Positions 1 to 5,287 of a DNA stretch of 10,897 nucleotides are shown in pieces. The translations under genes and the position numbers were made by a program. A model generated the notes under the pieces. It worked only from the letters and a program-made list of their open reading frames with translations, was not told the DNA's origin and searched no databases. Source of the stretch: Bacillota bacterium (GTDB taxonomy: Bacteria; Bacillota_E; Sulfobacillia; Sulfobacillales; JAIMBI01); assembly GCA_021828405.1 (NCBI GenBank), contig JAKARZ010000055.1, positions 1 through 10,897 of the forward strand. Reading direction: 5' to 3'. Position 1 is the stretch's first letter. Every line of letters starts with the position of its first letter.

Positions 1-295
1 GCTCCAGCGCCCGCTGCGTCATGGTTTCCTGGCCAAACGCGGTGAGCACCAGCACCCGCGGCCGATCCACCGGGTCGACGTCCGCCAGGCGCTCCAACAC
101 TCCGATGCCGTCGAGATGCGGCATGATAATATCCAAGACCACCACATCCACCGCGGTGCCCGACAGAAACTCCAGCAAGTCTACTCCGTGGTGGACCGCC
201 CCCACCACCTCCAGCCCGTCCTCCGCATCGATGGCTTCCCGCAACAGGTCGCAAAATTCCCGGTTGTCATCCGCTATCAGCACTCGCGTTGGCAC
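1..295 (-). CDS. spo0A: Spo0A, sporulation master response regulator (N-terminal receiver domain, 3' end outside window)
   Basis: Spo0A is the phosphorelay-controlled transcription factor that commits the cell to sporulation. The visible 98 residues are its receiver domain. Counting from the GTG at 295, the acidic pocket is D9-D10 in ADDNRE, the phospho-acceptor is D55 in the hallmark stretch VLDIIMPHLDG (55-63 region), and the switch threonine is T85 in LTAFGQE; these closely match Bacillus subtilis Spo0A. The output DNA-binding domain lies beyond the left edge. Start choice: GTG 295 gives an N-terminus of the family's length (seven residues before ADDN) and has a G-rich run at 302-308 as a possible ribosome site. 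An in-frame ATG at 313 would add six residues (MTGGCR) and has only a weak upstream GGTT. The gene follows the MFS gene after a 148-bp gap that carries its own promoter and two 0A boxes. The family call is certain; the start is not. Confidence 0.96.
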   Translation of the reverse strand, partial: MPTRVLIADDNREFCDLLREAIDAEDGLEVVGAVHHGVDLLEFLSGTAVDVVVLDIIMPHLDGIGVLERLADVDPVDRPRVLVLTAFGQETMTQRALE

Positions 296-390
296 TCGGC
301 ACCCCCCCGTCATAATCGGTGAACCCGACGGGAAAGCCTTCGGCCCGCGCCCAAAAAACTCCTGCCAGCGATACGTCAAAACTTACCAGC

Positions 391-421
391 TTTTTCGACA
401 CCGTTCGACACAATATCCTTC
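391..421 (-). promoter_or_regulatory. Sigma-H-like promoter of spo0A
   Basis: Read on the minus strand, GAAGGATAT (421-413) fits the sigma-H -35 consensus RnAGGAWWW at every position. GTCGAAAAA (399-391) fits the -10 consensus RnnGAATWW at all but one position. The spacer is 13 bp, against 11-12 usual in Bacillus. The -35 starts 22 bp after the MFS stop codon, and transcription would start near 384, giving a leader of about 90 nt. In B. subtilis the sporulation promoter of spo0A is sigma-H dependent and controlled by Spo0A, so the context fits. The match was made by eye; a start site has not been shown. Confidence 0.6.
394..410 (-). promoter_or_regulatory. Tandem Spo0A-binding sites (two 0A boxes)
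   Basis: The exact heptamer TGTCGAA, the core of the known 0A box, occurs twice in the same orientation on the minus strand, at 410-404 and 400-394. The repeat period is exactly 10 bp, so two Spo0A molecules would sit on the same face of the helix. The boxes lie upstream of spo0A, inside the spacer and -10 element of the sigma-H-like promoter. That placement suggests direct autoregulation: either repression of that promoter by blocking it, or activation of a start further downstream. The motif is seen directly; the regulatory sign is inference. Confidence 0.75.
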
Positions 422-443
422 GATTTAGCCGTCTTTGCGGCCG

Positions 444-1814
444 CTACGGCGACGTGGCTGGCGGACGCCGCCCGGATGCGGCTGTTGGGTCGACCACTGT
501 CGAGAACAAAATCACACCCACAAGCGAGGCGGCGGCCATCAGGCCAAACAACCCCGAAAATCCGTGGACGGCCATCGCCAGCGTCAGCACGACCGGCCCA
601 ATCGCGAGCCCAAGAGACCGAAAGACGGCCATGAGCCCAAGAGCCTGACCGGCTTCGTGGCTTGCGTACAGTAGAAGGCCCAAGCGGTTCAGCGGGGCCC
701 CCATGGTGAGGGCAGTGCCAGCGCCGAGCGCCACCATGGCGCCGAAAAACCTCCCCAGGGTAAGTGGTGGCCACGCGAGGAGCACGCCCCCCACGGTCGC
801 GAGCAGCAGTCCCGCCACCAGAACGCGCCGAGGCCCCACCCGGTCCACCATGATGCCGCCCACCCCGGCCAGCACGGCCCCGGTGAAGGCGGCGGGCAGC
901 ACGGCCAGCCCAGAGGCCAGCACAGAGAACCCCAGCGACCGCTGCACGAGCGTCGGGACAAACACCGCCGCAGAAAGGTCCAGCCCCACCACCGCCGCAC
1001 CGGCCACGAGGGCCAACCCCGACCGACTTGCCAGCGGGGTCATATTTAGGAAGGGGGTGCGGGTGCGCCGCTGACGCGCCCAAAACGCGGCCAGCAGCAC
1101 GAGGGCGATAGCCAAGAGACCATAGCGGACCGGGCCTACGTCGGACACCGTCAGCAGCAACGCGACCAGGAGACACGAGAAGAGGATCCCTCCGACCCAG
1201 TCGGGCACAGCCGCCCCGGCAGGCGTGGGGCCGGGCGCCTGGCCCCAGCGAATCATTCGCAGCACGATCAGCGCCAGGGGCACATTGATGGCAAACACCC
1301 ACGGCCAGGACAGATACTGCCCGATGGCCCCCCCTACGACCGGTCCCACGATGCTCGCGACGCCGAACACCGCGCCGAAGACGCCGAGCGCCAGCCCCCG
1401 GCGATTTTCCGGAAAATGTTTCATCCCCGCGGCTTGCGCATTAGGGTACACCGCCCCGGCGCCCGCTCCCTGAATCAAGCGTGCCACCAGGAACTGGGGG
1501 AGCGACGGGGACAGGGCGGCCAGGAGCGAGGCCACGCCAAACGCCGCGATGCCATACGCCAGCATCCGGCGGTGGCCGAGGCGGTCGCCCAGGCCTCCCG
1601 CCAGCACCGTGGAGGCAACGTACGCCACGGTGTAGAGCGTGACCGTCCAGGCGGTCCACGCGAGCGTCGTATGAAACGCCCGCTCCAGCAAGGGAAAGAT
1701 GGGCCCCAGTACGCTCGTGTCCAGCGCCCCGATGAATACCCCCAGCAGATAGGCAGACAGGCTAACCCAGTTGAGGCGCAGGGGCTCCCGACCGCTGCGG
1801 CCTCTCGCCCTCAC
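444..1814 (-). CDS. MFS transporter, 14-helix DHA2 (EmrB/QacA-like) family
   Basis: This is a 456-residue inner-membrane secondary transporter, probably a proton-driven exporter of drugs or other small hydrophobic compounds; the substrate cannot be told. The order is about six helices, two extra central helices (around residues 210-250) and six more, the 14-helix layout of the DHA2 group. Visible motifs are LDTSVLGPIFP in helix 1 (31-41), motif A GGLGDRLGHRR (73-83), motif B RLIQGAGAGA (112-121) and the antiporter motif C GPVVGGAIG (157-165), then WPWVFAINVP. The start is GTG 1814: its GTGA overlaps the stop of ctaA, and GGAG sits 7 bases upstream. The same frame stays open further upstream inside ctaA, but that part is not MFS-like. 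The gene is the last of the ctaM-ctaA-MFS unit. No hairpin with a T-run follows it, so some read-through into spo0A is possible. Confidence 0.9.
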   Translation of the reverse strand: MRARGRSGREPLRLNWVSLSAYLLGVFIGALDTSVLGPIFPLLERAFHTTLAWTAWTVTLYTVAYVASTVLAGGLGDRLGHRRMLAYGIAAFGVASLLAALSPSLPQFLVARLIQGAGAGAVYPNAQAAGMKHFPENRRGLALGVFGAVFGVASIVGPVVGGAIGQYLSWPWVFAINVPLALIVLRMIRWGQAPGPTPAGAAVPDWVGGILFSCLLVALLLTVSDVGPVRYGLLAIALVLLAAFWARQRRTRTPFLNMTPLASRSGLALVAGAAVVGLDLSAAVFVPTLVQRSLGFSVLASGLAVLPAAFTGAVLAGVGGIMVDRVGPRRVLVAGLLLATVGGVLLAWPPLTLGRFFGAMVALGAGTALTMGAPLNRLGLLLYASHEAGQALGLMAVFRSLGLAIGPVVLTLAMAVHGFSGLFGLMAAASLVGVILFSTVVDPTAASGRRPPATSP

Positions 1815-2770
1815 AGGATGGCTCCGGGCGCCTCGGCCGCGCGTGGATGGCTGGGCAGGGTCTGGACGGCCAGGTAGGCGAGGTCGAGGAACAAGATCGT
1901 GACCAGCGCCACGTGCAGCATCTCGGCGTTCAGCGACAGGTGGGAGAGAATCAGGTAGGCTCCGCTGGCGATCTGCAGGGCTACCAGGCCGAGAGCCACC
2001 TGGGCCGCTCGCCAAACGTCGGGTCGCTCCGCCCGCTGCCTCTGGGCCAGCCAAAAGAGCCCTGCCAGCAGTACACCATCGGCCAGCGCCCCGAGCCTAT
2101 GGGCAAAAATCAGCGTCTCCAGGCCATGAAATCCAGGCCAGAGCAGTCCGTTGCACAGGGGCCATCCCTGACAAGCCTCCCCCGCCCCGCGATGGGCGAC
2201 GTAAGTGCCCCAGTATATCAACGCCAGCGTGTACAGCAACACGAGCCAGATGTAGCGCGTAAGATTACGTGGCAGGCTCCGTTGCCGAAACTCCCAGCCC
2301 GTCTGGGCCCGCTCCCGCTGGCGCAGAACGGCATCCAAGAGCCCGATTCCCGCAAACGCGAGCAGCGCAAATCCAAAATGCGTCGCCAGCAGCGCGGCCG
2401 ACTCGGGCGCAAAGACCGCGGCGGCACCCAGCGCCGCCTGTACCACCACAAACACCACGCAGACCGCGGCAAACACACGCACCTCCAGAGGATGCCGATA
2501 CCGGCGCCACACCCAAATTGCGACCACCACCACCAGCGTGCCCACCAAGCCGGTGATCGCCCGGTGCCAATACTCCACCTCGGACTGTAGACCCGGCCCG
2601 GGTGTCACCCCGCCGTTGCACAGTGGCCACTGGATGCCGCAGCCGTCGGCGGAAAACGTAAACGTGTCCAAAAATCCAATCAGAATCACGATGAAGAGGC
2701 CCACCGTGGCAACGTCGGTCCAGCGGCGAAGGGCAACCAGCCGCCGACCCTGGGTTGGCTCTGGGCTCAT
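1811..2770 (-). CDS. ctaA: Haem A synthase (CtaA/COX15 family)
   Basis: CtaA is an eight-helix membrane enzyme that oxidises the C8 methyl of haem O to the formyl group of haem A, the cofactor of aa3-type oxidases. The 319-residue product has both internally repeated halves. The N-half shows the loop cysteine pair C44 and C51 (GCGIQWPLCNG), the catalytic glutamate E66 with H69 (EYWHR), and H131 (THFGFAL). The C-half shows the second cysteine pair C200 and C206 (ACQGWPLC), H224 (AHRLGA) and H286 (MLHVAL). All correspond to the residues known in the B. subtilis enzyme. The start is ATG 2770, which overlaps the TGA of the upstream ctaM-like gene (ATGA); the same frame is open further upstream but lies within that gene. 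No ctaB (haem O synthase) or oxidase subunit genes are in the window, so they must lie elsewhere. Confidence 0.95.
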   Translation of the reverse strand: MSPEPTQGRRLVALRRWTDVATVGLFIVILIGFLDTFTFSADGCGIQWPLCNGGVTPGPGLQSEVEYWHRAITGLVGTLVVVVAIWVWRRYRHPLEVRVFAAVCVVFVVVQAALGAAAVFAPESAALLATHFGFALLAFAGIGLLDAVLRQRERAQTGWEFRQRSLPRNLTRYIWLVLLYTLALIYWGTYVAHRGAGEACQGWPLCNGLLWPGFHGLETLIFAHRLGALADGVLLAGLFWLAQRQRAERPDVWRAAQVALGLVALQIASGAYLILSHLSLNAEMLHVALVTILFLDLAYLAVQTLPSHPRAAEAPGAIL

Positions 2771-3234
2771 ATCCCAAACACCTTGAGCAGATTGATCGTG
2801 GTGGGCCCCGGGGGGAACACCAGGTACAGGAAGCTGAACACCCCGAGCCCCGAGACAACCGTGACAAACCAGGCGACGGCCGTCCACGGCGCAATCCGGC
2901 GGTGGGACGGAAAGTGGCCGGCCAGCGCCCGGCGGAGGGTGATGATGCCCATGATGGCGGCGCCCGTCGCAAACAGGGTCTGCGTCTGCAAAAACACCTG
3001 GTAGGCGGTCGTCAGGTGAACCGGCCCCCCGAAGGCAGTGTCCCCGTAGAACAGCGTCTTGGTCACATACGAGAGAAAGAAGCCCAGCGCCAGCCCTGAT
3101 GCGGTCAGCATGGCCGCGCGGTGGGACCGCATTCGTCGGCGGCGAATCACGATCCAGCCGGTTGTGACCGCCAGGCCGCTCGACAGCATGAATGCTTCGT
3201 TCAGATAAGCCAGCCACTCCCCCGGAGACGTCAC
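2767..3234 (-). CDS. ctaM: DUF420 membrane protein, CtaM-like oxidase assembly factor
   Basis: This is a 155-residue membrane protein of the DUF420 family (B. subtilis YozB, Staphylococcus CtaM). CtaM is known to be needed for a working aa3-type menaquinol oxidase, probably in haem A delivery or oxidase assembly. About four to five hydrophobic segments are visible (near 12-30, 41-58, 76-100, 117-140). The family-like stretch is SHRAAMLTASG (37-47) followed by SYVTKTLFYGDTAFGG (55-70), and a second histidine lies in FPSHRRIA (108-115). The start is GTG 3234, with AGGAGG 8 bases upstream; the frame stays open to 3360 but the extra residues are arginine-rich, not membrane-like, and overlap the end of spoIVB. 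It overlaps ctaA by four bases, so the two are probably translated together. The family call is firm; the exact biochemical role is inferred from homologues. Confidence 0.85.
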   Translation of the reverse strand: MTSPGEWLAYLNEAFMLSSGLAVTTGWIVIRRRRMRSHRAAMLTASGLALGFFLSYVTKTLFYGDTAFGGPVHLTTAYQVFLQTQTLFATGAAIMGIITLRRALAGHFPSHRRIAPWTAVAWFVTVVSGLGVFSFLYLVFPPGPTTINLLKVFGI

Positions 3235-3257
3235 CTCATCACCCTCCTCCGCTTCCC

Positions 3258-3269
3258 GTGCGGCCGCAC
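3258..3269. repeat. 12-bp perfect palindrome in the ctaM leader
   Basis: GTGCGGCCGCAC reads the same on both strands. It lies between the TATAAT element and the ribosome site of the ctaM-like gene. It could be a dimeric regulator's operator or simply a chance palindrome in GC-rich DNA; six of its bases form a common rare-cutter site (GCGGCCGC core). Confidence 0.4.
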
Positions 3270-3279
3270 CGCCCGACCC

Positions 3280-3285
3280 ATTATA
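3280..3285 (-). promoter_or_regulatory. Candidate -10 element (TATAAT) for the ctaM-ctaA-MFS unit
   Basis: A perfect TATAAT lies on the minus strand in otherwise very GC-rich DNA, 45 bp upstream of the GTG of the ctaM-like gene and about 20 bp after the hairpin that ends spoIVB. No good -35 hexamer is present at 16-18 bp (the best is about TCCAGC), and there is no TG extension, so a vegetative promoter here would need an activator. Position and context make a separate transcript for the respiratory genes plausible. Confidence 0.45.
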
Positions 3286-3304
3286 GCGGTACCACCTGAG
3301 CGGC

Positions 3305-3343
3305 TGGATGCTGTCACCGCCGCGCCGGCGGTGACAGCATCCA
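3305..3343 (-). repeat. Perfect 18-bp hairpin spanning the spoIVB stop codon
   Basis: Positions 3305-3322 pair without mismatch with 3326-3343, leaving a 3-nt loop. On the minus strand the left arm encodes the last SpoIVB residues (MLSPPARR region) and the TGA stop at 3316-3314 lies in the second arm. Neither strand has a T-run after the stem, so it is not a standard intrinsic terminator. It could be a Rho-type or T-less terminator, a 3' mRNA stabiliser, or a protein-binding inverted repeat. The structure is certain; its role is inferred from its place between spoIVB and a new candidate promoter. Confidence 0.85.
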
Positions 3344-4600
3344 TTCGGCGTAGCACCCATACCCCCAGTCGGGCCGGTTCACCAAGACGTGGGTCACGGC
3401 GCCCACCACGCGGCCATCCTGAAGGATCGGGCTGCCGCTCATGCCCTGGACAATCCCGCCGGTCAGTCGCAGCAGCCTCGGGTCGGTGACGCGCAACAGC
3501 AGGCCCTTGGTGGCCGGCTCCGCTTGGGGATAGGCCCGCTCGATCCAAATGCGATACGCGGTCGGCCGGTTGCCCGACACCACGGTCAGTATGCGTGCCG
3601 GGCCCGGATGAACCTGATCAGGAAGCGCCAGCGGCATCGCGTGGGAGCTTCCCACCATCGGCGGGCGCAGCAGGCGGCCACTGAGCCCAAATAGGCCGTT
3701 GGACGCCACGGTCCCATCCACGATCTCCGGGCCGGCCAGGACGCCCACCTTCTGGCCCGCGCGGTTGGGCTGGCTGGGCATCAGCCCAACCACGGTCGCC
3801 GCCATCACGCGCCCCGACGCGATGCCGACCGGGCGGCGCGTGAGGCCGTCGCTGATGGAGTGCCCCAGGGCGGCATAGGCACCGGTGCGCGGGTTCCAGA
3901 ACGTCAGCGTCCCCACCCCGGACGTGCGGTCCTGCACCGCGATCCCGACCTGATACCGATGCGCGGCCGGATTGTACCGCGGGTGCACAATCCGCACCAG
4001 CGTCTGCCGCGCCCCCTGGTCGGTCAGGGCGACCGCCCGGCCCAACCGGCCGGCCGCCTGCACCGCTTCGGTCAGCATGGCTCCGTTGCGCGCCGGGTGC
4101 CCGTTCACCGCGATGATGACGTCCCCCACGTCCACCCCCGCTGCTTCGGCCGGGTCGACAGCCCCGTGCGGACCGGGTAGAGGACGGTAACCAGTCACCA
4201 TCAGTCCGCGGGTGTGCACGAGGATCCCGATGGACTGCCCCCCGGGCACCACGCGCTCGGACGGCACCACGCGCACGGGCACCCATTTGAACGGAAGCCA
4301 TCCAAACCACTTCAGTTGAACGCCGTAGCGGCCGGCGTGCCGCGCCGACACCGCGAGCCCCCGAGGGGCCCGCTGGACCGACAGCCCTGGCCCGGGCTCC
4401 ACCGTGACCGGAAGCCAGCGGTCCCACGGCACCACCACGCGGTCGGCCACAGGCACCTCAAGGTGGCCGGGCATCGTCGCGACGTCCCGCACTGGACCGG
4501 AGGCAGCCAGCGCCACAAACCCCGCAGCCAGCGCTACGCCGACGGCCACTCGCCCAACGCGCCGCCAAGGGTTTTCATGCTCGTCATGTTCGTTGGCCAT
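3314..4600 (-). CDS. spoIVB: SpoIVB, sporulation intramembrane-signalling serine peptidase (S55)
   Basis: SpoIVB is secreted from the forespore into the intermembrane space, where it triggers SpoIVFB-dependent processing of pro-sigma-K. The 428-residue product is near the B. subtilis length (426). Order: a short charged N-terminus, one membrane anchor (about 15-34), a region rich in arginine and valine, a PDZ domain (about 118-205, with AEAAGVDVGDVIIAVNG), then the S55 peptidase. The catalytic triad is complete: H247 in ALGHSISD, D373 in VTDPRLL and S388 in GGIVQGMSGSP, with the D-to-S distance of 15 seen in B. subtilis. The family tail AVTHVLVNRP and EWML follow. The start is ATG 4600 with GGGGAGGTG just upstream. 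The gene is monocistronic-looking: 245 bp precede it and a perfect hairpin covers its stop. Confidence 0.96.
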   Translation of the reverse strand: MANEHDEHENPWRRVGRVAVGVALAAGFVALAASGPVRDVATMPGHLEVPVADRVVVPWDRWLPVTVEPGPGLSVQRAPRGLAVSARHAGRYGVQLKWFGWLPFKWVPVRVVPSERVVPGGQSIGILVHTRGLMVTGYRPLPGPHGAVDPAEAAGVDVGDVIIAVNGHPARNGAMLTEAVQAAGRLGRAVALTDQGARQTLVRIVHPRYNPAAHRYQVGIAVQDRTSGVGTLTFWNPRTGAYAALGHSISDGLTRRPVGIASGRVMAATVVGLMPSQPNRAGQKVGVLAGPEIVDGTVASNGLFGLSGRLLRPPMVGSSHAMPLALPDQVHPGPARILTVVSGNRPTAYRIWIERAYPQAEPATKGLLLRVTDPRLLRLTGGIVQGMSGSPILQDGRVVGAVTHVLVNRPDWGYGCYAEWMLSPPARR

Positions 4601-4637
4601 TGTGCACCTCCCCGCCGAGCGCTTTGGCCCGCGTGGT

Positions 4638-4666
4638 TAACGTGCCTTGGCTGGTTGCGAAGTTGC
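4638..4666 (-). promoter_or_regulatory. Weak candidate forespore (sigma-G-like) promoter of spoIVB
   Basis: spoIVB is a sigma-G/sigma-F gene in B. subtilis. The best match I see on the minus strand is CACGTTA (4644-4638), one base from the sigma-G -10 consensus CATnHTA, with GCAAC (4666-4662) 17 bp upstream, which fits only three of five -35 positions. The site is about 37 bp before the ATG. This is a by-eye candidate in a gap that has no other obvious promoter. Confidence 0.2.
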
Positions 4667-4705
4667 CCGGGAAACTTGACACGGATTGGCGGCCGTGCCG
4701 ATCAC

Positions 4706-4729
4706 AAAACCCGGGCGTGAGGCCCCGAG
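4706..4729 (-). terminator. Weak candidate terminator after the recN-yuiD end of the operon
   Basis: On the minus strand GGGC pairs with GCCC around a CTCAC loop, extended through one mismatch by a C-G pair, then two more Gs and TTTT (4709-4706). It lies about 115 bp beyond the stop of the YuiD-like gene and before the spoIVB promoter region. The stem is short and imperfect and the T-run only four long, so function is doubtful. Confidence 0.3.
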
Positions 4730-4845
4730 TCGGATTGCGGTCCCTATGCAAAATCCTGCTGCCGACCATCCCAGCGATTCACCAATCGAGGCGGCCGACG
4801 CGCGGCAACTCGGTCATCGCGGGGCGGCGACCCACATCAGCGCTG

Positions 4846-5283
4846 TCAATAAAGCAGCGCCACAACCACCACGCCCCACACCATGCCGAGAAGTACTTCC
4901 CAAAACGTGTGTCCCACGAGCTCCGCCAGGTGTTCGGGGCGGTCGCTCTTTAAAGTGCCCTCCTTCTGCAGGCGATTGAGAAACTGGCCGTGTTGGCCCA
5001 CCACGCGGCGGATGCCCATGGCGTCGTAAAGGACGATCAGCGCAAACACGGCCGCAATGGCAAACAGCCCGGAATCAAAGCCGTGCTCGTATCCCAGCGC
5101 GGTCGCCAGCGCGGTGACCATGGCAGAGTGGGAGCTCGGCATGCCCCCCGCACCCCATGCCCGGCTCCAGTCCCAACGGCCGGTGCTCCCCAGGTTGGTC
5201 AGCACCTTCAAGAGCTGCGCAGACAGCGATGCGCCCACCGCCAGCACGAGCATCCGATTTTCATGCAGCAGCGCATGAGCCAA
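4846..5283 (-). CDS. Divergent PAP2 family membrane protein (YuiD-like, DUF212)
   Basis: This is a 145-residue membrane protein of the divergent PAP2 group, distantly related to acid phosphatases and of unproven activity. Hydrophobic segments lie near 12-29, 55-65, 73-88 and 127-144. The family signature GGMPSSHSA is at 46-54, YDAMGIRR at 86-93 and ELVGHTFWEVLLG at 121-133. The length is slightly under the usual 155-160. No ATG sits at the expected start: TTG 5283 gives a family-like N-terminus but has no well-placed ribosome site, while a CTG at 5295 lies 8 bases after AGGAGG and would overlap the end of recN by 8 bp. Either way translation is probably coupled to recN, whose stop is at 5288. 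The family call is firm, the substrate unknown. Confidence 0.88.
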   Translation of the reverse strand: MAHALLHENRMLVLAVGASLSAQLLKVLTNLGSTGRWDWSRAWGAGGMPSSHSAMVTALATALGYEHGFDSGLFAIAAVFALIVLYDAMGIRRVVGQHGQFLNRLQKEGTLKSDRPEHLAELVGHTFWEVLLGMVWGVVVVALLY

Positions 5284-5287
5284 TTGA

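Noticed and set aside
374..379. TTGACG (minus strand), a -35-like hexamer downstream of the 0A boxes
   Set aside because: No acceptable -10 lies at 16-18 bp (TTTTGG at best), so a sigma-A promoter activated from the boxes is not supported.
376..1302. Minus-strand open frame of 308 residues overlapping the MFS gene in another frame
   Set aside because: The MFS frame carries motifs A, B and C and clean helices; the other frame is Gly/Arg-rich with no recognisable domain.
4740..4770. GCATA (minus strand) in the spoIVB upstream gap as a sigma-G -35
   Set aside because: It matches the -35 consensus but there is no CATnHTA-like -10 at 17-18 bp.
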